64,000 nt of DNA from NCBI GenBank assembly GCA_021613535.1, contig CP075493.1, forward strand, positions 7,130,001-7,194,000, given 5' to 3'. Each line of letters opens with the position of its first letter. Within the stretch, counting starts at the first letter, position 1. A model generated the notes under the pieces. It was not told the DNA's origin and did no database searches. It saw only the letters and a list, made by a program, of their open reading frames with translations. Positions 48,987 through 59,356 of the stretch are shown here, one piece after another. Source of the DNA: Adineta vaga. Taxonomy: Eukaryota > Rotifera. The position numbers were made by a program, and so were the translations under genes.

Positions 48987-50837
48987 ATGTTACATAGTCG
49001 CCGTGAAGTTGTACCATTTAATCAAGTTCAAGGTATTACCTCGACAAATGTTTACGCTTATTCAAATGGTGATGATCATTTTTACTCTGTTGAACGTCAT
49101 TATTTTCATGGAATATTTTTGGGTTTCAAATGGGAATGTATTGAATTCGCTCGTCGATGGCTTTTAATGCGTAAAAGTTGTGTATCTTCTATTATTCCTT
49201 GTGCTGCAGATATATGGATTAAATTACGAACACTCGAACGTGTCACTGACGGAAAACAAATTCCACTAATACCACATTTAAATGGTTCATCTATAAAACC
49301 TAAACGTGATTCATTACTTATTTATCCACGTACATCAGCATTACCATTTGGCCATGTCGCTATTATCTGTGATGTTGTACCCGGTTATATTCGTATTGCT
49401 GAACAGAATTATGAATATTATAATTGGTCGGATAATTATTCACGTGAAATTCCATTACGATTTGAAAATAATTGCTACTTTATCGAAGATCAACATAGTG
49501 TTTATGGATGGATGGAAATATCCGATAGTGAAAATTTGGAACCATTAGATGAAACAAAACTTGATTTAGTATTAAAACAATATCAACAGATTAATTCTGT
49601 TGGAACATTAGAACGATGTGTTATTCCACTTAAAACCTCGTCTTTATCATTTACATGGTTGAATGAAAACGATAAAGCCGAACAATTATTTATGAAATTA
49701 TATGGAACAGATCTAATACGTACAGATACGAATACTTTACCTTATTATAAAGCTAATCAAGAATTATTATTAAATATTGGTGGTGTATCGAATGAATTAC
49801 ATGATATGTTTCTTAAAGCAACTGAATATGTTTTAGAAAATGATGATTTATTAAGACATTTTTGTATTCCCGAAATTTTCTGGCCTAGAATTCGTCAATC
49901 ATGGTCGGATGAACAATATTTAACGATGACAGGAAGATTTGATTTAGCATTCAATGGAAAAGAAATCAAAGTTTTTGAATATAATGCTGATAGTGCTTCT
50001 GCTCTATTTGAAATGGCTGTAATACAAGAAAAATGGGCACAAACCATCAATTTCGAACGCACATTTATGTCTGGTTTTCAATTACATAATACTTTAATAA
50101 AAAATTGGAAGAAATTTTCTTCAATGAAACGTGTACATATTTTAATTGATACAGACCAAGAAGAATTATTAACTGCTTATTATATGCAAAATGTTTTGAA
50201 AGATTCTGGAATTGATTCGAAAATATGCATTCTAACTGATGATTTGTACTGGAAAGATTCCAAGATTATCGATAATGATGGTTATGAAGTTGAATTAGTA
50301 TGGAAATTATGGATGTGGGAAACCGTCTTTAGTAATTATCTTCAATGTGAAAAAGAAGACAATCTAAATCGACAAATCAATGGTGAACATCCGTATCTTC
50401 ATCAAATTTTATTAAATCAACAAATTAAAGTTATTGAACCATTATGGAAAGTTATTCCAAGTAATAAAGCAATTTTACCAGTTCTATGGTTATTATATCC
50501 TAATCATCCTAATCTATTACGTAGTGAATATATTTTAACAGACGAATTAAAACAAGTGCCATTTGTAAAAAAACCAATTGTTGGTCGTTGTGGTCATAAT
50601 GTTACTTTATTTGATGTTAATGGTGAAGCAGTTATTGATGAAACACAAGGCATTTTTATTGATCGAAATTGCATCTATCAAGAATTATTTTCTTTAACAA
50701 ATTTCGATGGATATTATCCGATTATTGGAAGTTGGATTGTCCACGGATTGTTTGGTGGATTTGGTATACGAGAAGATAAGAAATTAATTACCGACGCCGA
50801 AAGTCCAGTGACGGCTTGCTGTATAGTTTGGAAATAG
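48987..50837 (+). CDS. gss: bifunctional glutathionylspermidine amidase/synthetase, bacterial type
   Basis: A single uninterrupted 616-aa frame in a region where every neighbour has introns. The length equals E. coli Gss (about 619 aa). The N-terminal CHAP-type amidase hydrolyses glutathionylspermidine; the C-terminal ATP-grasp domain joins glutathione to spermidine. The amidase nucleophile is Cys51 in FKWECIEFARRW, with His123 in LPFGHVAIICD and Glu139 in RIAEQNYEYYNW. The spacings of 72 and 16 residues equal those of the E. coli triad (C59, H131, E147). The synthetase shows GRFDLAFNGKEIKVFEYNAD, SASALFE, LLYPNHPNLL and KPIVGRCGHNVTLF. Both halves look intact. Animals generally lack this enzyme, so horizontal transfer is inferred; trypanothione-type synthetases share the fold, and the product could include bis-glutathionyl spermidine. 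Confidence 0.95.
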   Translation: MLHSRREVVPFNQVQGITSTNVYAYSNGDDHFYSVERHYFHGIFLGFKWECIEFARRWLLMRKSCVSSIIPCAADIWIKLRTLERVTDGKQIPLIPHLNGSSIKPKRDSLLIYPRTSALPFGHVAIICDVVPGYIRIAEQNYEYYNWSDNYSREIPLRFENNCYFIEDQHSVYGWMEISDSENLEPLDETKLDLVLKQYQQINSVGTLERCVIPLKTSSLSFTWLNENDKAEQLFMKLYGTDLIRTDTNTLPYYKANQELLLNIGGVSNELHDMFLKATEYVLENDDLLRHFCIPEIFWPRIRQSWSDEQYLTMTGRFDLAFNGKEIKVFEYNADSASALFEMAVIQEKWAQTINFERTFMSGFQLHNTLIKNWKKFSSMKRVHILIDTDQEELLTAYYMQNVLKDSGIDSKICILTDDLYWKDSKIIDNDGYEVELVWKLWMWETVFSNYLQCEKEDNLNRQINGEHPYLHQILLNQQIKVIEPLWKVIPSNKAILPVLWLLYPNHPNLLRSEYILTDELKQVPFVKKPIVGRCGHNVTLFDVNGEAVIDETQGIFIDRNCIYQELFSLTNFDGYYPIIGSWIVHGLFGGFGIREDKKLITDAESPVTACCIVWK

Positions 50838-51431
50838 GCATAAAAAAATCCTTTTTTTTTAGATAACAAACGCAATCTTTTACTTTTCTTTTTCTCTTTC
50901 GTTCTCTTTGTAATTATTAAACCGAAGATTTTTCTTTTTGTCAAATATTAAATACTAGCAGTTTTCCGTGACTGTATATACAACGATTTTCATTTCATGA
51001 ATGATGTAAGAAAGTTTACTAATCTGTTTTTTGTCAAACTCTCAAAATCGAACAAATGAAGAGTCAAAATCTAGGAGTAAAGCTACTCTTCAATCTTAAT
51101 CTTTTCTCCTTCGAGAGACGCGATAAGAAGTAATTCAAAATATTACATTCGACCAGCTTTTTTTCTCATCACCAGATGAAGTAGGTTGTTTTTGTCTAAA
51201 GTCTATTCGAAATACTCGAATCCATGCTGGGATTTGTTAATCAATATTTGAACTTATCGAATTCATGAAATAACAAATTTTAATAGTATTCTTTAAGAAG
51301 AATGTCATTTGCCCGTTGCACGCAAAAACAAACTAGCCTATCAAAAGAAAACAAACGAATTTTGTCACACATATACAAAAGTTATTTGATCATTGTCATG
51401 ATTTGTACAAAAGAAAATAATTGAAATAGGT
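50838..51431. other. intergenic between convergent Gss and RYBP genes
   Basis: 594 bp of AT-rich DNA between two 3' ends. No gene was seen. Confidence 0.5.
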
Positions 51432-52612
51432 CTATTTCTCTAATTGACTATTAGTTCGATGTATAGGTGATGATGATGATGCTCTTGAGGGATGATTATT
51501 TCCATTACTAAGATTATCATTAGTGGTGATAATATTATGATCATTGTTGATTAATTCAGTTATTCGAACAGATACACCATCGACAGTTATGGTTGTCGTT
51601 GTATGTATTGATGAGGAATTTGATGATGTCGATGATGAAGAAGACATGGATGAAAGTGAAGATAATTTTGTTTTTTTTCTTAAAGAATAAAGTTTGATTC
51701 GTGATGATTAAGTTATGTAAGAAAACTATTACTTTTTTTGCTGTACATGATTTTTCGCTTTATTTCGATCATTTGTTGTTGTTGTTGATGTTGTTGTTGT
51801 TTTTGATTTTTGATTATGATCATTTGATTGTCGTTGTTTATTGTCTTTCGATTTTGATGATTGATGTTTCAAAGATTTCTTTTGATCACTATCATTATTT
51901 AGATTTTTTCTATTTGGAATTAATGAAGATGCTGATTTAGTTGATCGTGATAAAGAATTGAATGTTGCACGTTTCTTTGTTGTTGATACTTTTGAATGAT
52001 CATTTACTTTTGAAGATGATGATGGAGAAGCTGAACGATATGATTGTATTGTTGTCGTAGATGATGCTGGCGAGGAAATACTTTCATTAAAATGATCACT
52101 TGGAAATGATCGTCGTGTATGATTTTGATGAGATTGAGTACTTTTTCGTTCTTCATGATGAAATTCTTCATCATCATCATCATCATCATCGTCATCATCT
52201 TGACCATCACTATCATCAGTAGTTGACGCATCTGATGAATAATCTTCATTTGTTTTACGTTTCGATCGAGGTAATTGTTCAACATGTTTATTCACGACAA
52301 GTTTTGGTTTACTAGATAGAAAACAGATAGAATTTTAGGTCTTTAAAAATTCGTTTGTACAAACATTTATTCAATTTACGTTACAAACAAGCGTTTTTTT
52401 TTCTTTTAAATTTAAAACTTACCGAGTTGCAGTTCCTTTTCTCGAATCACACATTTCACATCGAAATGCTACACATGGATTTTTATATGTACATAATGAG
52501 CAATCCCATGTTCCATCATTAATTACTACACGTGATCGTTTCGTTCTAGCAAAATATAAGATATTCAATAGAAGAACTCACATTTAATATCAACCTACTT
52601 TCGATCCGTCAT
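51432..52612 (-). CDS. RYBP: RYBP/YAF2-like Polycomb PRC1 cofactor
   Basis: Exons 52612-52599, 52545-52423, 52311-51733 and 51678-51432 give 320 aa with consistent phases. RYBP binds RING1 in non-canonical PRC1 and ubiquitinated H2A. The N-terminus holds the RanBP2-type zinc finger typical of RYBP/YAF2: DGTWDCSLCTYKNP, AFRCEMCDSRKGTATRKPK, with four Cys. A long low-complexity middle follows (ten-residue Asp run, Ser/Thr/Lys-rich). The C-terminal TTTTITVDGVSVRITELIN matches the conserved RING1-binding beta hairpin. The protein is longer than vertebrate RYBP (about 228 aa), mostly from the low-complexity part. CISD3 lies 91 bp upstream on the same strand. Confidence 0.88.
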
Positions 52613-52672
52613 GATTGTCGACGTTGACGATTCATATAAGATGAATATGAAAAAAGAAATTCTATTCTCTAT

Positions 52673-52685
52673 CTAAAAATACAAG
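52673..52685 (-). promoter_or_regulatory. candidate trans-splice acceptor before RYBP
   Basis: The minus strand reads CTTGTATTTTTAG about 60 nt before the RYBP ATG and just after the CISD3 stop. Pyrimidine-rich plus AG. Confidence 0.4.
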
Positions 52686-52703
52686 ACAATATTCTTTAAT
52701 TGT

Positions 52704-53385
52704 TCAATTTTCTCCCGAAGATTTTTTCTTTTTTTCGGCTTCAACTTTTTTTTTCAAACGTTCAGTATATTCAAGTTTTGCTTGTCGATCAGCAGCAAAT
52801 TGGCGATAATTATTGATACCTTTCGGTACTGTATTAAGAAATTCTTTCATATTCGAATATGTTCCTTCTACTGCATTGCCCATATGCATTTGCATGCCAG
52901 CAAAACGTGTACGACATGATTGATCACAATACGGTGCCTTTTCCGTTGTTTTACACATACATAAATCTGCCAATTGAAATTTTGATGATGTAAATTTCAA
53001 TGGTCGAAAATCACCTTTTAAATGTTTACATGATTGATCGCAAAATGCCTGAATATAAAGATAATTATCTTTTCTCGAACGAAAATAATCTTACTTGATG
53101 TTCTGCATAACCACATGAACACCAATAGTAGGTTTTATTAGGAAATAATTCTGTTTTAATTGATTGAAAACCACCAATACGTTTTCGATGAAGACTAGCT
53201 TCAGGATTTGAACGTGCTTGAAATGATGTTTTCAAAAATTCCCAAAATGGTATTCGAACATTCTATAAAAGGTTCAGAAAAAAACAAATTTGAATTTGAA
53301 AATTAACATCATTCAACAACGTACGCACACGTTTTGATATAATGGTTTGATTTGATGAATGAATCAATCGATTAAAATGAAACAT
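52704..53385 (-). CDS. CISD3: CDGSH iron-sulfur protein 3 (CISD3/MiNT), C-terminally extended
   Basis: Exons 53385-53308, 53262-53095 and 53048-52704 give 196 aa, against about 127 aa in human CISD3. CISD3 is a mitochondrial matrix protein with two [2Fe-2S] CDGSH motifs in one chain. The N-terminus MFHFNRLIHSSNQTIISKRVR is a plausible mitochondrial presequence. Motif 1 is YYWCSCGYAEHQAFCDQSCKH, split by the second intron; motif 2 is CMCKTTEKAPYCDQSCRT. Motif 1 has the CxC, C and final H; motif 2 ends CRT instead of the usual C..H, so the fourth ligand of the second cluster needs checking. The extra ~65 residues are Lys/Glu-rich (LEYTERLKKKVEAEKKKK). Confidence 0.9.
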
Positions 53386-53391
53386 GTTTAT

Positions 53392-53404
53392 CTAAAAAAT
53401 ACAG
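53392..53404 (-). promoter_or_regulatory. candidate trans-splice acceptor before CISD3
   Basis: The minus strand reads CTGTATTTTTTAG, ending 6 nt before the CISD3 ATG, in the 176-bp gap after ATG101. Confidence 0.5.
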
Positions 53405-53561
53405 AAGATAAGTTAACAATGGGAAGATATTTGGAATAATATATATATATAGATTTTATATATACAAATGATGGCAAGAAAAGAAAAGAAAAGAAAATGT
53501 TGTTGCACATAAAGAAAAGAAAAGAAATCATCATGGCGGATTGTTTTAATCATTTAGTAAC

Positions 53562-54643
53562 TTAAAGTGACGTATTAAAAGCTTCTTTAATCATTGTTTT
53601 GACATGATTAACAATGGTTGGCGTGTCACTAAAATGAATCTATATGAGAAAGAAAAGATACATAAGAAACAATTTGTTTTATTGAAAAGAATTTACTTTG
53701 AATAAATATGGTTGAATATCAGTATAAGATGTATCGAAAACTAAATCCAATTCAGATAGATGAGGTGGTTTAGGAACATAATCTGGTTTGTTACTAAAAG
53801 AAAAGAATTGTTGAAATCAAGTTTGTCTTTTTCTCAAATTATCTTACATAATTTCAGTTATTTGAAAAATACGTTCAGTTAATGTATCCGAGAGTTTTTC
53901 ACGCATAAATTGTCGTTCTAAATTGCAGAATATTCAATTTAGATTTCACCAAATATTGTTGATATAATGTGACTTACCATTCTCACTGGATAATTGCATT
54001 TGTTCAATTTTAATTGTCCAAATTTCCCAAGGAATTTCTTCAGGTTTAAACATCCAACGAGATTTTTTCTTTTGATAAAATTCAAGTGTAATCTAATGTA
54101 ATAAAATTATTCAGCAATAGTATGGGAAAAGATTCGATTTGAAATTACTTGACCACTACGATTTGCTTCGGATGAACGAAGTTTATCATGAAATTGATTG
54201 ATTTTTTCAGCAACTGCTCGTTGAAGTTCTTGACTAGTTACTTGAAGCTAAACAAAAACATATTTATAATATGATATCATATGATTCTACAAAAACAAAA
54301 GGCGCAGTAAGGACGTGTTTTTATGTTATATTTATGAAAATATTTTATCTTTATTCGTTTACGATGAAACAATGTAGAATCGTAATAAATGATACTTACA
54401 TATGTGAAATCGATATAATCACAATCAACATCTGTATAACCTAACGTTCCAACTGAATAACTATCTTCTCCTTTGGTATGATACTAGGAAAAAAAGAAGA
54501 ATCAAACATGAAACGATGAATTTTTATCAACAAACTTTTCCTACACAACGATGAAACAGTATTGTATGAAACATACAAGATACAACTTCATCTATTTGTC
54601 GACCTTCGACTGCAAATTCAAAAGTTTGAGATCGCGCATTCAT
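53562..54643 (-). CDS. ATG101: autophagy-related protein 101
   Basis: ATG101 is a HORMA-fold subunit of the ULK1/ATG13 autophagy initiation complex. About six to eight exons. Family landmarks in order: MNARSQTFEFAVEGRQIDE (ATG 54641-54643), HTILFHRCVGKF, YSVGTLGYTDVDCDYIDFTY, VTSQELQRAV, LEFYQKKKSRWMFKPEEIPW (the Trp-Phe finger region), EIWTIKIEQ, ERQFMREKL, ERIFQITEIIN, and VFDTSYTDIQPYLFKIHF. It ends IKEAFNTSL. The reconstructed length is similar to human (218 aa). It lies in the tightly packed minus-strand series between FTSJ1 and CISD3. Confidence 0.95.
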
Positions 54644-54649
54644 TTTAAT

Positions 54650-54668
54650 CTGAAAAACAAAGAAAATA
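54650..54668 (-). promoter_or_regulatory. candidate trans-splice acceptor before ATG101
   Basis: The minus strand reads ATTTTCTTTGTTTTTCAG, ending 6 nt before the ATG101 start, in the 78-bp gap after FTSJ1. Confidence 0.55.
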
Positions 54669-54721
54669 ACGAAATTCTTTCATTCACTGGAAGAAAAAAA
54701 AAATAAACCAATGAAAAATTT

Positions 54722-56002
54722 TTATGAAGAAGAAGTCGGTAATTTTTTCGTTTTTTTCAAAGCACAAGCTTCTTCATAAGCTGGATGAATAGGTCGTTGA
54801 ATTGGCTCAATATATTCTTGTTCTAATGGATATGTTTTATCCGAATCAAAACCATCGAGACTTCCACATGCAATGAATGGTATAATAGATGAAGATGTTT
54901 CTGCATTATTCAATGTTCGTTCGTATGTATAAACAAATGGTTCATCCATATTTGGAATGAAATTATCCGGTAAATGAAATTGTCGACAAACAATAAAGGA
55001 TTCAACAGATGAATTTCTTGATGAACGTGGTTTAGCAATGACGACATCATCAAAGAATAATTTTAATTGTTGATAAAGTAAATCAATATTTTTTGTACGA
55101 AAAATTTTCGATACAAAATTTCCGTTTTCACATAAAACATGTAGACAAATGTTTAGTGCAGCTAAGACAAGATTTCCTTGAACAAATTCATCAATATCAT
55201 GTAAACCGGTCACATCAGGTGCACCATCACAGATCACTAAATCAGCTTTATTAATTTTATCATCAGATGTTTTGAAACGATTAAGAATTTCTTCGATTGT
55301 TGAACGTTTCGTTATATCACCTTTGATTTGTTCGACACCAGGTAAAGGAGCCATTGTTTGTAAATCAACAGCAACGATTTTAACTTGTTCATCGACCGAA
55401 TCAGTCTTATATAAAGTACGAGAAAGTACTTGTGACCAGCTTCCTAAGAATAAAATGCATAAAAATCAAATATTGACTACAGAATATCTTTACTATCATA
55501 TTCCCAATTAAAAGGGGAAGATTTTAAGAAAATACGTATCAGTTAGCTAAATAATTTCATTCTATGTGATTGCCAATGAGAGACATAATTTGTCACAATA
55601 TTATATTATTATTTTTTTTGTGCTTTATTAATGTCTGTGACCGTATTTCAATTTGTATAGACATTTTTTTCCTGTATAACTGATAATGTGCATCAAATGA
55701 AGCATACAAAGGTTCAAGGACTGATTAATTTGACTACTAATAAAATTTTTATGAATTTGTTCATCAATTGACGAGTGTTCTACTCGTGTTTAACTGAAGG
55801 AAAATATATTTGTAAATATATACATTAAAATGAAGAACCTACCAGGTGCTGCACAAAGATCGACGACACGTTTGACATTATCATTTAAAATATTAAATTC
55901 ACTGTTTATTTGTAGAAGTTTAAAAGCAGATCTTGCACGAAGACCTTGTTCTTTTGCCAAACGATAATAAATATCTCGTTTATCTTTTGTTGATTTACCC
56001 AT
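54722..56002 (-). CDS. FTSJ1: tRNA 2'-O-ribose methyltransferase FTSJ1/TRM7
   Basis: Two exons: 56002-55843 and 55443-54722. FTSJ1 methylates the anticodon-loop positions 32 and 34 of certain tRNAs. The start is [23 protein letters not shown]-binding motif [15 protein letters not shown] crosses the intron (VVDLCAAPG at the end of exon 1). KDKE-tetrad residues appear in [11 protein letters not shown] (Lys), [16 protein letters not shown] (Asp), SKIFRTKN (Lys) and [12 protein letters not shown] (Glu), so the catalytic set looks complete. The C-terminal [19 protein letters not shown] segment is typical of eukaryotic FTSJ1. The single 399-bp intron is much longer than most here and contains nothing recognisable. 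Confidence 0.96.
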
Positions 56003-56030
56003 CTGAAATACGACAAAAAAAGAGAAGAAA
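56003..56030 (-). promoter_or_regulatory. candidate trans-splice acceptor abutting the FTSJ1 start codon
   Basis: The minus strand reads TTTTTTTGTCGTATTTCAG immediately followed by ATGGGT. The CAG touches the start codon, within the 78-bp gap after the MFAP1 stop. Confidence 0.55.
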
Positions 56031-56080
56031 CAAACAAATATTTATACACAAGAGGAAAAAAAATTTATCGATATTTTTAT

Positions 56081-57956
56081 TTAATGAGTTTTTTTCGAGG
56101 TATTTTTCAATTTAGGTCTTTCAAAAACTTGTTTCATTCCGGCAGCATGTTCTTGATGAAATTTAATATTCGATTGTTTGTCCGATGCCCATGGAGATTG
56201 TTTTGTACTTGTATCTTGATCAACCAAATGCGTATATTTCGTTCGGCCAGCCATACCGAAATTTTTCACTTGCATTACTTTTGGTAGAACACTCTTATTA
56301 AAATGATCTTCAAGTGTTGGTTCACTGTAATCTCGTCGAAGAATATCTTCTTCTTTATCCTAAATGAAAGGAAACATCAATGAATATTTTGTTCAAATGA
56401 TAAATAAAAGATGAAATACGAACCATGAAAAATGCACCACGATGATAATATTTTTGTAAAAATTTATATTTCGCTTTCGGTGCTGCATTTGTAATCGTTT
56501 TCGAGTCGTTTCGTAATTCAGCTTGTCGTTCTTCTTCAGTCATGTTACGCCAACGTTCAAGTTCTTGTTGTTCACGTTCACGTCTAAACATTTTATTCAT
56601 TAAAATAATCAATGAATTTCTAATAGAGATTTGACTTACTCATCACGTTCTTTTCGATCACGTTTTAATCGTTCAAGTTCACGTAATTTCCATGCATCGT
56701 ATGCTGCTTCTCCATCTTCATCATCGGTAGTGAAATCACAAGGAATACCACTTTCGTCTTCAGTTTTTTTCATTTCTTCTTGTTTTATTGCTTCTGCTAC
56801 TATCTATAAATAAACATATCGTAATGGAAACATAAAGTTCTTGAAAAAATCAATAACAAACCCTTTGAGTTTGCATTCTTCGTTGATGAGCGAGACGTTT
56901 TTTCTCACGTTCTAATTGTGCTTGATGTTCTTCTTCTGCTTCACGTTCAGCAACTGTTCGACGATCAGTTCTAAAAGAATATATATATATATATATCAGA
57001 CAATTTCGACAGATATTTCAATCGAGCAATTAACTTACTTTCGAACAAAAACAGGCTTTAATCTTGGCATACCTTCATCATCTTCTTCTTCTTCGTCTTC
57101 TTCTTCACTTTCCTCCTCTTCTTCACTTTCATCTTCTTCCTGTTCAAGTTCTTTTTCATCTTCAACTTGTAATAATTCCTTAAAAATAATCAATTAAGAA
57201 TAACATCATTTGTTTATTTAATCATAAGTTTTACCTCTTCTACTTTTGCCTTTTCTTTTGCTTTTAAAATTCGACGTTGACGACTTCGTTCAATTTCATC
57301 GTCGTCACGTTCTTCATCGTCATCATCATCCGATGATTCCATATCCACTTTAACACGACTGCTAATAACTTGATTTTCTATATCCATTTTATCATCATCA
57401 TCATCTTCCCTTTCCAACTCTTCCTCCTCTTCTTCTTCTTCTTCTGAACTCTGTTGAAGAATTTCAGGATCAATAATTCGACGATGTTGATGAATTCTAA
57501 AATAAAACATATCTATTTTAAAACAATCATCTATTTATAAAATCTAGTCTACCGTTCGAAGTCATCATCATTGTGAGTTTCACGTTCTTGTAAACGACGT
57601 AAACGACGATCTTCTTGTTCTATTCGTGCAACTAAAATAAAATAAAATCATAAATAATATCGTGAACAGTAGTTCTACTCTACTACGTACCTGATGGTGC
57701 TTTGGTTTGTTCTTGAAGTTGTTCGTCATCGTCATCGTCACTAACATGTGATTGTCCAGCAAAGTCTGGTCTAAAAAGCAAAATATTTTATTTTGTTGTT
57801 TTTGACAGTTATAATTCAATCTTACCGCTTTCCAGCAACATATCGATGTACTTTTACTTTTTGTGTCACCAATTGTCCTTTGGCATTTCGAACACTAATA
57901 GCACCAGCTGTAGAAAGTGATGGTGCTTTGAAAAATCCTTCGTCAATATCAATCAT
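56081..57956 (-). CDS. MFAP1: microfibrillar-associated protein 1 (spliceosome factor MFAP1)
   Basis: Despite its name MFAP1 is a spliceosomal B-complex protein. About nine exons. The start [19 protein letters not shown] is followed by [20 protein letters not shown]. Then come long Glu/Asp-rich stretches (several poly-Asp and poly-Glu runs), [142 protein letters not shown] and the C-terminal [13 protein letters not shown]. This is the full family order. It is probably the first gene of the minus-strand cluster; no acceptor-like site directly precedes its ATG. Confidence 0.95.
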
Positions 57957-58229
57957 GTCAATACAGGTTAAAGCAAAACAAGAATAAGTAACTCTTCTTA
58001 TTACACAAGATGGATGATCGAAGAAAATAAAGAAGAAATTATTACATTCATTATACGTTCTACGGTCAATGATGATGATCGAATCAAATATAATGACATC
58101 TAGATGTCGTTAGATGTCGTATGGAGATTCTATTTTCTCTCATTTATTCTCTATATTATATCAAAATCTATTTAGATAAGATAAGATAAAATTGTTATTC
58201 GGAAAAAAAGTTCAAATCACAACTCAGAC

Positions 58230-59273
58230 ATGACTGATACTGATGAGAAAGATACTTTAATGAATAAAATATCAACGAAGAATAGTCCTAAAGGTTTGAT
58301 CATTTCTAGTAGTATCCTCATTTCAGTCTTAGTTTGGTATCATGCTCTTTTTCAAATCGATTTAATTAAAAGCAATTGGTTTGATATTATTGGAACATTT
58401 TTTTGTTTGGAATTTTTATATACAGGATTATTTATTACTTGTCATGATGCAATGCATGGTGCGATTAGTTCTCGCGTAAGTTCCATTCGATTATGTAATC
58501 GACGTGAAAACGAAAGTTTTTTCAAGTTCTTTCATGTAAAAGATAAGTGTTAGAGTGCATTTGATTATGAGAAAGGAAGTCAGAACTTGTGCTCATTAAA
58601 CATCCGAGTACTTCTGTATCTGATATTTTATTCCTTACATGATTTTGAGCATAAATCAAAGAAAAATATTTGAGTTACATGATAAAGAAAGATACTCTTG
58701 ATTTATCATTTCTCGTATTTTACTCTCTAGTATCATCGACTGAATAATGCTATTGGTCGTATCTGTTTTTCTGCATATGCTTGGTTTGATTATCGCCATA
58801 TGTATGAGCAACATTGGCGTCATCATAATCATACAGGTATTGCAAATGAAGATCCGGATTATCACGATGGTCAATCGATTGGATTCTTTTCATGGTATTT
58901 TCGTTTTATGTTAGAATATATTACTATAAAGCAAGCAATCAAAATGACATTATGGATTACAATACTTTTATTTGTATTTTCTGTTTCAATATCTAATATT
59001 CTTGTTTATATGTTAGTTTGTGGATTATGCAGTTCGTTACGTTTATTTTTTTTCGGTACATATATTCCACATCGACCAACAATGATCGATGGAAAATTTG
59101 AAAAAATAATGCCATGGGAAAAATCGAGATCAGCTAATGTCAATCGATGGATAAGTTTTTTATGTTGTTATCATTTTGATTATCATTGGGAACATCATCG
59201 ATGGCCATATGTACCTTGGTGGGATTTATGGAAATGCAAAGAGATGAGAAAGAAAATAAATTCATTACAGTAA
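58230..59273 (+). CDS. crtW: CrtW-type carotenoid 4-ketolase (fatty-acid-hydroxylase-like, bacterial type)
   Basis: Exons 58230-58475 and 58731-59273 give 262 aa, the usual CrtW length. CrtW enzymes are di-iron membrane oxygenases that add the 4-keto group to beta-carotene to make canthaxanthin/astaxanthin. His boxes and signatures: FLYTGLFITCHDAMHG (HDxxH), YEQHWRHHNHTG (HxxHH), NEDPDYHDG, GTYIPHRP, and CYHFDYHWEHHRWPYVPWWDLW (HxxHH). All iron-ligand histidines appear present. Four hydrophobic segments are visible. The family is known mainly from bacteria and green algae, so acquisition by horizontal transfer is inferred; the single 255-bp intron would have been gained afterwards. Its substrate could also be another carotenoid. 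Confidence 0.92.
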
Positions 59274-59356
59274 ACTTAATCAAACTGCTTGATTATAATT
59301 TTATTCAATTGAAGAATAAGAAAAAAAAGTAACATTTGCTTCTATGTATCATGTAT

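Noticed and set aside
56916-57197. Poly-Ser open frame on the plus strand
   Set aside because: It is the reverse complement of the Glu/Asp-rich repeats of MFAP1.
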